A DNA stretch of 64,000 nt from Vanrija pseudolonga (lineage: Eukaryota; Basidiomycota; Tremellomycetes; Trichosporonales; Trichosporonaceae): NCBI RefSeq assembly GCF_020906515.1, contig NC_085854.1, forward strand, positions 1,116,001-1,180,000. The letters are read 5' to 3'. Below are positions 1 through 11,658 of this stretch, one piece after another (the first letter of the stretch is position 1; every line of letters begins with the position of its first letter). The position numbers and the translations under genes are program-made. The notes beneath the pieces are model-generated. The model was not told the origin of the DNA and ran no database searches. It was given only the letters and a program-made list of their open reading frames with translations.

Positions 1-2222
1 GCGGCCACGTCCAAATGGTAGATGAGAGGTTTGTCGAAGCGGTTCGGGTTGTCACGCATGAGCTCCAGTGCAGCTGCGATCTCGGCCTTAACTTCGTCGT
101 AGTTCTCGACGTCCTCAAGTTTGACCTGGCCTTCCTCAACCAGCGAGAACTTCAGCGCGTTGTCGAGGTCGTCCAATAGCTGCTGCATGGCGCTGGGCAC
201 AACCTTGAAGTGTGTTGGAATGTCCGCGCGGAATACACCAGCCTCCAGCGCTTCGACGTGACCACCGACATAGGTCTCTGACGAGAGCAAGTGGCCCTCA
301 TAGGTAGCGCTGTGTGGGTCTTCGTGTCGGTTTGGCATGATGATGTGGGCATCGTACGCTTCAACCTGTTCTGTCAATCATCCGTCCGTTTTGACCCCAA
401 CTCACCATGAGAAGCGTCTCGCAGAGTGTGCCCGAACCCTTTCGCAGCACTTCGTCTGGGTTGAGGGGAATGATGTTGCACAGCGAGAAGATGAAGGGGT
501 TGACGTATTTCATGTAGAGGTAGTAGGTCGCAACGGCGTCGGAGACGGAGTATGCGGCGAGCTTCTGAGGTTGTTCAATGGCGTACGGCGTCATGAGTTC
601 GGGGTCGAGCTCGATGGGGTTGTAGCCCAACTTGGCCGTAGTAACAGCCTTCAAGCCTTGACTTCCTTGAGGCAGGTAAGAGTCTCGCTTCACCCAGCTG
701 CAACGTCAGAGATAGCCCTGACAGTGACACTCACCGGAAGCAGTCCATGTGCATGCAGGCGCTGCACTTGTACTCGCCCTCGTTATCGGGCTTGAACCCA
801 ATCTCGTTGTACATGCTGATGCCGTGAATCTTGGCACGCGCGTCCACAAACGGAAAGTCGAAGCTGTCTCCGTTGTAGGTCGCCATGACGGTCGGCTTGG
901 AGTCTCGGATGTGTTCAAACCACCTTCGTATCAATGCAGGCTGGACAAGTCAGCCATGCTGGGCACGGGTATCGCGGGCCTTACCTCATCTGCTTCGTTG
1001 AAGATGGTAAACTCTCCCTCGTACTCTGGCTTTGGAGTGTACTCAAAGTCCTCGATGTCCTCGCCGACGATCTCACGGTTGGTGATGAGATAGCCCTGGC
1101 CATCAATCATGTATGAGATCATCATGATCTGATCTGTCTGCTGGTCGGGGAACTTGAGCGGCTGCTTCGTCGTCTCGATATCGTACGCCATGACCACAGG
1201 CTCGGCACGCCTTTCACGGTCCTTGATGCGCTCCATCTTGATGGTGCCCATCGATGAGGAAACGGTGTACCACAGACCGACACGGAGGTTGAGGTCGATG
1301 GCAACTCGGAGATAGTACGCGATGTCGTGCTCCCTGATGTCGATGATACACTCTGATGGTTCGCGATCCTTTCGTTTCCTCGCGTCCTCATCCTCGCCCC
1401 AGGCGCGTTGTTGCCCATCGTCGCCGTGGTTCGCGCTCTCCGCCCCAACAACGTCGGCGTACGCGTCGACCGCCGTAAACTTGGCAGAGTTGGCCTCTGC
1501 CAGCGGTAACAAGTCTCGGCGGACCGATTGGAAGTCGGTCGTATTCTGGAAGAACAGCTTGAGGAGCACGGGTGGCGCGGACAACAGATGGTTTGGCTAG
1601 TCGTCAGCGCGCAGGTCGACGCAGCCTTCACTCACCACATCCAAATCCCACTTCTTCTCTCGCTGCACTTTCTGAACCATCCCCTCGAATCGCTTTATCA
1701 ACCACTCCTCGACAATGGTCTCGGTACCGGCCTGTCACTGTCAGCGTTGTCGGCGATGCGCGCAACACCTACTCTACATGTCACGTAGAAGTAAGGCTGG
1801 TAAGGGATGGTCGCCTTGAACATCCCTCCATCGTCCTGGATGAAGTAGTAGTCGACGGCAGCAAGCCCGCTGGCATGGGTATCGGACTGCATCAGTGTCT
1901 ACACGGCGTCAGCAACGTCACCTGGTCGAGAGCATACCTGGTGCATGTTGACAAGCCATCCCTCCTTGGTCTCGCCGGCGGCGAGGTTGCTTTCGAAGCG
2001 GTAGAAGCCGAGCTTGTCATCAATCTCATCGAGCACCTTGACCTCTTCAAAGCGCTCTGCGAGCGCTGTGCCGTCGTCATTGCGTGCAGGTGCTGGCCGG
2101 TCACGAGGCCCGAGGCCGCTGTCGCCATTGTTGCGGTTCCCGCCGCGCTTGCCGGTGAAACGCGTGTTGCCCTTGGAGCCGGAGAAGCCTCCGCGTCCAC
2201 GTCCTCGTCCGCGAGAGGACAT
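1..2222 (-). CDS. POL2: DNA polymerase epsilon catalytic subunit, 5' part (cut by window edge)
   Basis: Leading-strand replicative polymerase with 3'-5' proofreading, acting in the nuclear replisome. Only the N-terminal ~640 residues lie here; the polymerase core runs off the left edge. The ATG at 2222-2220 opens an RG/RGG-rich leader, then the family landmarks [10 protein letters not shown] and GWLVNMHQ. The exonuclease domain is recognisable: Exo I as [15 protein letters not shown] (catalytic Asp and Glu present), Exo II as [14 protein letters not shown], and Exo III in [18 protein letters not shown], followed by [14 protein letters not shown]. Introns are about 50 nt; the first follows NMHQ and rejoins at [11 protein letters not shown]. 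Proofreading looks intact from these motifs. Three ACGCGT boxes lie 158-239 bp upstream of the ATG. It is followed upstream, in tandem on the same strand, by CAND1. Confidence 0.95.
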
Positions 2223-2556
2223 GCCGAGAGGAAGCCAATGAAAGGAGAAGGAGGGAGAGGGTAGAAAACGAAGGGAACAACAAGAAGACAGTCAGACGAG
2301 AAGAAGGAGAAAGGGGTGGGTGAGATGAATGCTGCTGATGATGACAGACAAGTCACCTGAGCCAGCGGATGAAAACCAGACGCGTTGTGGCTGGGCGACG
2401 CGTCCAGTCACTCAATGTCTTTGGGTAATGCGGGGACCCCGCACACAAGCACTCGACGCGTCGTGCACGTCCCCCCCAGTGTTTGTTACTCTACACATTC
2501 TCTGCATGCTGCCAACATCACACTAATCAAACCATTTCTTTGGGCACATCTAGTCT
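2223..2556. promoter_or_regulatory. POL2 upstream region with three MCB boxes
   Basis: Spacer between the CAND1 stop and the POL2 start. It holds ACGCGT at 2380-2385, 2398-2403 and 2456-2461. In yeasts this hexamer (MluI cell-cycle box) is bound by MBF and drives G1/S expression of DNA replication genes, including POL2. Binding here is inferred from sequence only. No gene was seen in the spacer. Confidence 0.55.
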
Positions 2557-5500
2557 TTATGCCTGGTAGTCACGGTACTCCTTCCAATGCTCAGTCTTCA
2601 AAAGACCCCCAATGAATGAATGGAACACGGGAGCCTGCGCCGCCGTGCTCATGCGGTACAGGGGGACAGCGGTACGAAGGGCGGTGCGCTGCATCTCCTC
2701 TGCGTAATGTCAGCATGCTCCCACAAACCACATGGGCAGAAAGAACTTCAACTCACGCTTGCGCTCCAGGTCCTGCTTGATCGTATCCTCCTTCACCTCG
2801 AGGTCCTTCATGATGGTGACAAGCGAGGCAGAGACTTCATCCAGCCTTGGAATGACAACGGCTGGAGCCAGCTGGCCGAGACGAAGAAGAAGCATCAGAC
2901 CAAGAATCTTGATCTCATTGACATCGTCAAGCGCCGCGAGAACACGAGAAGTGAACTTGGGCAGATCGATCTTGCTGAAGGCCGTGGCCAGAAGGGTGTA
3001 GAGGGTCTCATACGCCGTCTTGCGGTTCTCAAGGCCGTCGTCCTCGATAACCTTCCAAGGGCCCACCTGAACCTCGCGCTGGAGCTCCTTCTTGACCTCA
3101 GTCTCGGCGTAGAGCCATGGCTGAACAGTACCGAGCTTATCGACAATCAGGTGAGGCTTGTGCTGGAGCGCAGCGTTCAACGACGCGACCGACAGGCGGC
3201 GGACGACCAGGTTCTCGTCCTGCATGAGAGACAGGAAGTCCCCAATGTAGGGGGCGAGCAGCTCGCTGTAGGAAGCCGACGAATCGATGAAAGTGTAGCG
3301 GATCGATGCAGCAACCAACGCACGCTGGGCCGGTGTCGACTGCAGCATGTTCTGGAGTTGCGGGAGGAATCGCTCCGGGGACGCGACGGTAAGCTTGCCT
3401 ATGCAGGCGGCCTTAACGTTGCGGATACCATCGTCGCCTGTCGTAACCGAGTCTGGAGACGAAACACCAGTGCCAAACAGAGGCTGCCAGAGGATGTCGG
3501 TGAGCTTCTCAAGCTGACCAGTCGAGGAGTTCAATATAACCTGGACAAGGAGGTCAGCACGGTCGGTTCTTTCGGCGGGCTGGAGACGTACCTCCTTCAG
3601 AGAGTACAGCAGCAGAAGGCGAATCGACTCCGCCTTCTCATTCTCGATGTGGTTGATCAGCACGGGTAGATACTGGTCCGAGGCGCCGACGGTGATGTTA
3701 CCTTCAATGTCAGTACAACCGCTTGGGGGTATGGTGTGCTCACCGGCAGCGAAGGCGGCCGCACTTCGAACATCCTCGCTAGGGTGCTGGAACAAGGCGA
3801 GGACGCTCTCCAGGAGGCCCGCATTGGTGGACAGGTTGCTGCCAGGGATCAGCGAAACATGTAGATGGCGAGTACGAAAGCTTACAAGTTGCGTCCAACC
3901 TCGCCAATGACCAGAAGTGAGAGATAGAGGTCCACCTCGGAGGACTTCGATGACTAGTGGTGTCAGTAGCCTGCAGCGCGTGGGGTCTTACCTTGAGCGG
4001 ACGCTGGAACAATGCCAGGATGCCAGCAATGTTCCTCTGACTGTGCTCAACAACCGTTCCGATGACCTTGGCCGTGGTGTTGTAGGGCAGCGTTCCTCCG
4101 GCGGTCGCATCAGGAATGACGCTCGTCTTGGGAAGGTTGCTGACCAGAGTTGGAACGAGACGGATAGCGCAGTCAACATCTCCGTCCACATAAGTAGCGA
4201 AGAATGGAGGCAACTCGTCGGTCACAGGTCCACTGCTTGGAGACGTGATGAGCTTGAAGACCTGAGGCAGAATCGACTTGTCCACGGCAGCACGGCTGGC
4301 GGGCTGGTGTTCGAGCACCAGTGAGATGATGCGCAAGGCACCCGGAGTGGAGACGAAGCCCTCCAGTTCACCGACGATCGCCGAAGCGACATCGGCCGGG
4401 AGCTTGCCACCGATGCGTGTCAAGATGTGGCCCAGAGTGATGAACTCTGAAGTCTTTGAGACTGAACGCTTGTTGCGGCGAACGAAGACGACGACCTCGG
4501 ACAGGACGTCCAGAAGCCAGGCGTCGAAAGCTCCTCCACCGATCAAAGCCGACTCAGCGACGCGGCCAATGACCACAACAGCCGCTGGCGCCGTGTTCTC
4601 ACTAGCAAGACGGGCAGTGATGAGCTTGAGAGCCTCGGGAAGCTGGGCAGACAGGGCATCTCCCTCGTGGACAAGGAGGTCGCCAAGCGTGTTCAGGGCC
4701 TTCTCACGAACGTCGCTGTCCACAGACGTGTCTCCGAGGACGCTCGTCGTCACTGAGAAGATTTGCTGAATAGGCTGGTCGAGGTTCGAGCGAAGCGGTG
4801 ACTGGGAGCCACGGTTGCTCTGCAAGGGGCGAATGGCCTTGGCCAAGGCCGAGGCGGCCGCAAAGGCTTCGAAGTTGACCCGCTGCAGCTTGTCCCTCAT
4901 GCAGCGAACGATAGATTGCGATAGGCCAACGAGGTGGCTCGAGTAGCTGCGAGTAAGGTGGTGCGTAAAGAATGCCGCGAGGAACGTGAGGGCAGCAATC
5001 GTCAAGGACGGGGTGGTGCTATCCGAAGTACGCAGAGCGTTCTGAGCCGCAGCGCAGATGGCATCCGCCTCGGCGTCAAGGCCTCCGTCCAGGGCCTCGA
5101 CAACCTGACGAAGAAGAACGAAGCTCTCCTGGCGAGTACTGACCGTCTTGGCAGTTGTCTGCTTCAAGATGGCCTTCACCAGTTGAGGGCGAAGCTCTTG
5201 CAGGGTGTTGACAACGCTGAGTAGTTAGTCCTCAGCAGACGGAGAGGCCCTTACCTCTCATCGCTGGTCGCGTCTTGGTCCATGTCATCTCCTCTCTTGC
5301 GCTTGTTCTTTCCACCAGCGGAGAGCTCTGCAGTCCTGGCGTTGGCGGTTTGCTTTAACAGGGCCTCGAATGCTCCCAGAACTTCCAGGCGAACACTTTC
5401 TTCACGCTCACTGAAGCGAGCGATAAGGACGGGAGCGGCAACCTTGTAGAAGTCCAAGAGAAGGTCGATCCGGGTGCTGATGAGGGCATTCAATAGCTTG

Positions 5501-7036
5501 GCCGACGAGCGCCGAATCTTCCACGAGTCATCGTCATCGTCCGAGTAGCTTCAGCGTGTCAGTAACTACATCAGAGCCACGGATGCTACTCACGCTCCAG
5601 TGTCAAACTCGTCGTCATCATCGTCCTCATTGTCCTCATCGTCCATGTCAACATCATCGTCATCATCAAAGTCAACGTAGTTCTGGATTCGTTAGCCGGT
5701 CGCCGTTCATATCGCAGGGGAACGTACAGGGTCGTACTTGACGAGCTCAAGTGCCCGGCCGGTGATGGTCTCCGCGTAAGGAGCAACAGCGGCAGGAGTT
5801 CTAAGAACCAAGACTTCCAGCGTCTGGGAAGATCAGCATATAGTCCGGTACGCCTCCTCACTGTGAGAGCACCCTCGACCGCGTCACTGTCCTCGACATC
5901 CGCTGTCTGCTTCAGGATGCCTTCAAGCAGGCCGCCCTCAGCAATCAGAGTTCCAATTGCCGGAGCGGCGCTCGTCTTAGCTATTCCACCAACGGCAGCG
6001 ACCCAAGCCTTGGCAGAGTCTCCACCAGCGGCAAAGCCCTTGGCCAGGTCCACCTTGATCTGCTCAAAACGCTGAGGGCAGATGGCGACGAACGCTGCGA
6101 GTGCAGGGACGGCGCGCTTGCGAATAGACAGACGCGAGGTCGACAGCACGTGGTTGAAGTTGCTGTACGACGACTCCTGCAGATCGGCGCTCCCAGCCAC
6201 CGCCGCCGGGAAGCGCTGGTACACATCGGTAAGGATCTGGAGAAGCTCGGACGCCAGCTGGGGGTTGGTGCTCGGCTGAGGCAGTCGTCAGCGCATAAAC
6301 CGGGCGGCAAGACAGCGAGCACTTACATGAGCCACATTCTGGCGAACGCGGTCCAGAATGATCGCTAAAACCGCGTCGACATTGGCACCCTCGGGTGGAA
6401 TCTCAGCCACAACAGACTTCAGAGCTGACAGGGGGGTCAGCCACATGCCACTCTTACGCTGGCCACTGGCTTCTTACCCAAGCACGAGATGTCTCTGACC
6501 TCCTCGTCCACCTTCTGATCGGGAGCACCGATGCCCTCGGTGATAGAGACGACGATCTGACGGAGATAGTTTGGGCGCGCCTTCTTGGACATGTTCGCGA
6601 GACTGCATTCTTGTCAATCACCAGCTCGTGCAGTCCTTCCAGTGGTACATACCACGCGACAGCCGCGTTCTTGACCTCGGCATTCGAGTCGGTGAGGAGA
6701 TTGAGGACATGGGAGGTAAGAAGCTTCTCCACCGCCTCGTCCGCATAGACGTCAGGACCCTTGCTCGTCGTTTTGGAAGCTGGAGGCGCCGAGTTGACGA
6801 TTCGTGTGAGCTCCTTGTTGAGGTCGATGAGGGCCATGACACTGTGGTGTGAGTACGACGCATGCTGGCCACTACGACAGTGGGCGCTCACCGAAGGTCC
6901 GAGTCGGTGGACTTGAACTGGAGCTCGAGTCAGCACGGCCCAAGGACGACGGGTGTGCGTGCCGATGACGATGGACGCTTACCTTGTCCGTGAGGGACGT
7001 GACCAAGGCGTTGAGCGCCTGTCTTGAGGTCGACAT
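2557..7036 (-). CDS. CAND1: CAND1/TIP120 cullin-associated NEDD8-dissociated protein
   Basis: HEAT-repeat substrate-receptor exchange factor that wraps around un-neddylated cullin-RBX1 and recycles SCF-type ubiquitin ligases. The start (ATG 7036-7034) gives [18 protein letters not shown], spliced to [20 protein letters not shown], which matches the family N-terminus. Helical repeats follow, for example [20 protein letters not shown] and the C-terminal [20 protein letters not shown]. The TIP120 C-terminal domain ends in a separate last exon containing [20 protein letters not shown] and finishing [10 protein letters not shown]. An acidic Asp/Glu loop with an intron sits near 5.55-5.75 kb. Estimated length is about 1,250 aa, usual for the family, in more than ten exons. 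It shares a 531-bp divergent promoter with the bS16m gene. Confidence 0.92.
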
Positions 7037-7567
7037 TGTGTGTGAATGTCTATCTCAGGACTATTGACGCCGGGATAAGATGAGAGAAAGAGTTGAAGAA
7101 GAGGGGAGGGTGTTGGGTGTGTTGTGGGTGTCTGTCGTCTGTCCGCCGATCGCGTCACGTCGAGCCAGCCAGCGGTCTGTCTGCCTGCACAGGTCAACCG
7201 AGCCAGGCGCGAGCATGACCGCAAGGTGGAGGTGAGGGTGAGGGTGTGGGCGGGTGGGTGGTGGTGAAGCGGAAGCAAAATAATTTAATACGTGGGCTTT
7301 TGGTGGTGATCCCACAGTGAGTGTGATACGCCATACGGCAGCGCCGCAGATCGGGTCCACCAGGATGTCCAACTGGTAAAAGTCGGCAACAAGTCGCTCG
7401 ACATCAGCAGCGACCACACGACCTAGACACATCAACAACAACAGCGCAGTCTTTATCAACAAGACTCTGCGAGCAGCACGCGACGTCGGACGTCGGTATT
7501 AATCATCTCGATACAGCCGGTCGCTTGAAAACACCCCTTCCCTCCTCATCGCACCTCACCACCCACC
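7037..7567. promoter_or_regulatory. Divergent intergenic region, CAND1 / bS16m
   Basis: Head-to-head spacer. It has a pyrimidine-rich tract just before the bS16m ATG and an AT-rich patch near 7277-7291. No open frame in it resembles a known protein, and no named site was recognised. Confidence 0.4.
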
Positions 7568-8076
7568 ATGCCTGTCCGCCTCCGCCTCGCCCGTCACGGC
7601 CAGCGCCACACCCCCGTCTTCCACATCGTCGCTATCAACTCCTCCAAGAGGCGCGACGCACGCCCGCTTGAGAAGCTCGGCGAGTACGACCCCATCCCAC
7701 GAGTGCCTGCGAGCACCAAGATCCCATCGTCGTCCTACGTCTTCGGCGAGGAGAAGGCCGTCCTTCAGAAGGAGAAGCGCATCGAGTGGAACGTCGAGAG
7801 GATAAGGTATTGGCTCGGCGTCGGTGCCCAGCCATCCCGTCCCGTGGTGAAGCTTCTTGAGCGGGTGAGTGTTGAGCCGGGGACCGAGAGGCCGATGCGA
7901 TGACTCGGCGCGTGGTCAATGACTGACGAGCAATGCAGGCCGGCATTCTGACCACCCCCCACCCTTGGCAGCACCCTTGGTCGCCACCTCCTCCGGCCGC
8001 CGACGCTGCGGCGACCCCCGCTGCGACGACCCCCGCTGCTGCGGAGCCCACTGCCGCCCCCAAGGCGGAGGCATAG
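7568..8076 (+). CDS. MRPS16: Mitochondrial small ribosomal subunit protein bS16m
   Basis: Protein of the mitochondrial 30S-like subunit, homologous to bacterial S16. Exon 1 (7568-7864, exactly 99 codons) reads MPVRLRLARHGQRHTPVFHI, then GEYDPIPR and NVERIRYWLGVGAQPSRPV, all S16 hallmarks. The intron 7865-7938 is followed by exon 2 (7939-8076), which supplies AGILTTPHPW and an Ala/Pro/Thr-rich fungal tail ending PKAEA. The total is 144 aa. The N-terminus starts directly with the S16 fold, as in other fungal bS16m, so any import signal must be internal or very short. A single GT-AG intron preserves frame. Confidence 0.93.
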
Positions 8077-8479
8077 GAAGACGGCGAGTCGGCACGAGGG
8101 AATCAGCCCTTCTGGTACATTGAGGGTCGGTCTTGGGCTGCTTTAGTGGTCAGATAGACGAGTAGCTGGCAGCAGGCCATGATGAGCATTTAACAGCATG
8201 CATGTATAGCACGGTCGTGGCATCAGAGGCCGAGGACGGACGTGCATGGCGGCATGAGCAGTGTGGTTCGAGGTCCATGATTGTAGGCTGGTGGTGGATT
8301 TCCGTGCCTGAATTCGAACTGCAACTTTTTTGGATCCATCAGGTTGAGATTGAGATTGTGACCATTGTCCACTACAACCACACCAGGCAATCACTCGACA
8401 CGCATAGAGTCGTCCACACACGGCTTTCTCTTCAGGATCACTGTTCCCAGCGTTTGGAATACCAGCACAGTTCATCACC
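8077..8479. other. Intergenic, no gene seen
   Basis: The bS16m 3' region and RPA43 upstream sequence, both genes on the plus strand. Short open frames on both strands have no recognisable protein character. Confidence 0.4.
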
Positions 8480-9704
8480 ATGTCGGCCCCCAACGCCGTC
8501 GCCAGCTCGTCCAAGCACAAGGACGGCAAGCACAAGGACAAGTCGTCCAAGAAGTCCAAGGAGCACAAGCACAAGTCGCACAAGGACAAGCTCCCCAAGG
8601 CGGAGCGCAGCGCCGTCGATGGGCCGTTCGAGCACCGCGTTCAGCGCATGCGGCTGAGCGTGCCGCCCAAGTTCTCTGCCGACTGGCTCGAGGGCGTGTG
8701 TGAGACGCTCGACGGCATGCTCATGCGGTGAGTTGCGCCCGCGAGCTAGCTTTGGTCTTGAGGCTATGCTGACCGGGCCCCAGCTACGTCCCCCAGCTCG
8801 GCGGCGTCCTGCTCGCGCACACCAAGCACGAGCTCGTGGACGACATGGTGCGCATCATCAACGAGTGCCCCTTCGGTGTCGTGGACGTTCAGTTCCACTC
8901 GATCGTGTGGGCGCCCAAGGTCGGCCAGGTGCTGTGTGAGTAGCGCGTGATGGTGGTGATCTGCGTGTCGCTGACAGACGACAGATGGAACCCACTCGCT
9001 GTCGTCCCCATCTCACATCTCGCTCCTCTTCGCCAAGACGTTCAACGTGTCCATCCCGCTCAACCACATTCCGCTCGGCAAGTACGAGTTTGAGCACACG
9101 GACTCTCCAGACGAGGACGACGAGTCGAGCGACGAGGAGGACGATGGCGACATGTTTGGCGCGTCGCCCGTGCACGAGGTTGGCAGGTGGAAGGAGACGG
9201 CGACGGGCAGCCAGCTGGGAGCTGGCGGTGAGCGTGTGCGCTTCACCGTCATCGAGTGAGTGCCACTGGCATGGTTCCAACTGACAACCCAGCCTTCACG
9301 TCACAAACCACATGCTCAGCCTTACGGGCTCGCTGCTGGATGACCCCTCGCAGGCGCCCGAGCTGCCTACAACTGCTGCCGCCTCGCCGCGTGAGCCGTC
9401 GTTCTCGCCCGAGCTGCCCGACGTCCCACCACCGGCCAAGGTCGCGCGCGTGTCGCAGCCCAAGCGGGCGCCGGTGGCTGCCGCCGCTCCGGCAATCGAC
9501 GAGAGCAACTTGACTGCCCGCGAGCTCAAGAAGCTCCGCAAGGAGCAAGCAAAGGCCAAGCGCGACGCGCGCAAGGAGCGGAAAGAGGGCGCCGAGTTCG
9601 AGGACGAGAAGGAGGACGATGCCTCTGCCCCAACAGGCGGCAAGCGCAAGGCCGAGGGTGGGGCCGACGGCGAGCGCAAGAAGCAGCGCAAGGGCGACGA
9701 GTAA
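8480..9704 (+). CDS. RPA43: RNA polymerase I subunit RPA43
   Basis: Stalk subunit of RNA polymerase I, paired with RPA14 in yeast, contacting Rrn3 for rDNA initiation in the nucleolus. Four exons (8480-8727, 8784-8935, 8985-9255, 9293-9704) join in frame to about 360 aa. A Lys/Ser/His-rich leader (SSKHKDGKHKDKSSKKSKEH) precedes the Rpb7-like N-terminal part (FEHRVQRMRLSVPPKFSADW, YVPQLGGVLLAHTKHEL). The OB-fold segment GTHSLSSPSHISLLFAKTFN followed by VSIPLNHIP is diagnostic of the RPA43 branch. The middle is acidic (DEDDESSDEEDD) and the C-terminus is a disordered Lys/Arg-rich nucleolar-type tail. It converges on the ABC ATPase gene 132 bp away. Confidence 0.88.
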
Positions 9705-9836
9705 GGTGTACGGGCTTGGGGATTTCATGTACGCGCTTCGGTTTCATGCATCACTTTGATAGACTAGAGGGGAGCCGACTCGGCATACCATTGATGGCAC
9801 TCCTAATAGGTCTACTGATGGCGCTCCGACGCGGGT

Positions 9837-10807
9837 CTATGAACGGCGCGTGATGTCCACCTTGCGTGTGCCGACGCGGTCCGCCTGCTCGGGCGAGTGG
9901 GTGATCCACACGAGGGCCTTGGGGCCAGTTGCTCGCCGAGGGATGTTCGCGCCCTGCGGTGTCAGCTGAGCCTGGCCGCAGTTCAGCTCCACCTACCTTG
10001 GGTGCGCCGATCGGCGCCTGGGGGAGCATGCCGACGAGGGTGTTCTCGACCAGCTTGGTCGTGACCTCGTCGAGCGCGGACGTGGGTTCTGCCATCAGCG
10101 CCGTCTTGCAGTCTCCAACACGCACCGTCAAGCAGGATGACCTCGGCGCCGCCGAGCCCAATGGCAATAGCGAGCGCGACACGCTGCGACTCGCCGCCCG
10201 AGAGCGTGCCCCACCCGCGCGTCCAGCACGTCTGCTCGATGCCCCACTCGGCAGCAAGCGTGTACGGGTCCGGCCAGGTGCGGCCGGCCGCCTCGAGCGC
10301 CGCGTCGCGCGCCTTGCGCGCCGCGAAGCCGCGGCACCGGTCCAGAAAGTCCTGCGGCGTGCCCGGGAGCATGGACGGCCGCTGGGGGATGTACTGCACC
10401 AGCGTGCGGAAGTTTGGGATCCCGTACGATGCTGACGGCCTGGAGCGTGAGTGAATGCCACCAGAGACGCACACGCGCGACACTCACTGGCCGTTCAGAC
10501 GGATCTCGCCCTCCTGGTAGACGTTGAGCTCGGCGATACACTTGAGGAATGTCGTCTTGCTGTTATCGCTGCGTTAGCGCGGTTACGTGCGGTCTGGCAA
10601 CAGCAACAGCACACCCACCCGGATCCACTCTCGCCCTTGATGATGACGACCTCGCCTGGCTCGACCTTGAGGTCGAGGTGCTGCGACTTGTCAGTGGGCG
10701 CAACAAGAGCACGGTCACTCCACTCGACTCGCATTCAAGATGGCACTCCCCGTGCCATTGTCCCGGCGCAGCGTGATGCCCGAGGCTTCGAGGAGAGGGG
10801 GCGACAT
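9837..10807 (-). CDS. Small single-domain ABC ATPase (YbbL/FetA-like architecture)
   Basis: A stand-alone nucleotide-binding domain of about 250 aa without membrane segments. Exons join to give all ABC motifs: Walker A GESGSGKTTF (split by an intron within GSG|K), Q-loop region LVQYIPQRPSML, signature LSGGESQRVALA, Walker B LLDEPTSALDE (the Glu codon is assembled across an intron), and H-loop THSPEQAD. It ends VGTRKVDITRRS. The first intron (10681-10732, 52 nt) is required to keep the frame open and appears to use a GC-AG donor (GCGAGT). Size and layout resemble bacterial YbbL/FetA ATPases that partner a separate permease. No permease gene is adjacent, so the partner and substrate are unknown. 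It could also be a soluble ABC protein of another subfamily. Confidence 0.75.
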
Positions 10808-11301
10808 GGCGGCGTGGTGAAGAGCAGCAGGAGCAGCGGTGCGTGCTCGCTGGCCGTGTCAGTGGTCTGTGAGTGGATGGAGAGGAAACGAGAGGGAGAG
10901 AGAAGAAAGCTGCTGCGTCCTGAGGTGAGGCGATTGCCTGCTGCGTCTCGGTTATTTTGGTTGCTCTCATGACGTTGCGTCACCGCGGAGGTCGGTGGTG
11001 CCAAAAGCCAATCGGTGGCTGGGCGGGGGTGGTGGTGCCAAACCTCAAGCCTTTTGATGGCTTGCTCCTGCACTCCTGCACAGACGCGGCCACCACTCCC
11101 AAGGACTGCTGCTTCTGTTTATATCGCTGCGCAACTGCTTGGCACATGTAGAGAAGCCTACCGCCCCCGTTTGCCAAGATCCATCTCCCCAGGCTCCTCT
11201 TCCTCCCAGCCAGCCTGCCGTGCCACGCATCTGCCCCACCCCACCTCCTTCGTACAGATGTTATCAATGCATAAGGTAACTGCTTGCTGTAATTTTGTGC
11301 T
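10808..11301. other. Intergenic, no gene seen
   Basis: Upstream of the ABC ATPase and downstream of p23, both on the minus strand. Only short frames without protein-like character were seen. Confidence 0.35.
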
Positions 11302-11622
11302 TTACTCGACCTCCTCGACCTGAAGCATTAGCGCTGCCCATCCCCATAGCCACACGACTCACCTCGGGCTCGTCGGCCTTCTTGGCCGCGGGGGCCTCGT
11401 CGTCGAGGTCACCCTCGTCGTCGTCCTCGCCAGCACCAAAGTCGGGCATGCCGCCAGCACCGCCCATCTGCTCCATCAACTTGGCCTGGGATACTGTCAG
11501 TATGCTGTCACCGTCACTCCGCAGAGGATACTCACAAAGTCAATGCCGCCGGGGCCGCCGCCCATGCCGCCCATGCCAGGCATTCCACCCATGCCGCCCA
11601 TACCGGGCATACCGGGCATGCC

Positions 11623-11658
<36 letters not shown>

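Noticed and set aside
2620-3669. Plus-strand open frame of about 350 codons
   Set aside because: Antisense shadow of CAND1, whose HEAT-repeat frame is clear on the minus strand.
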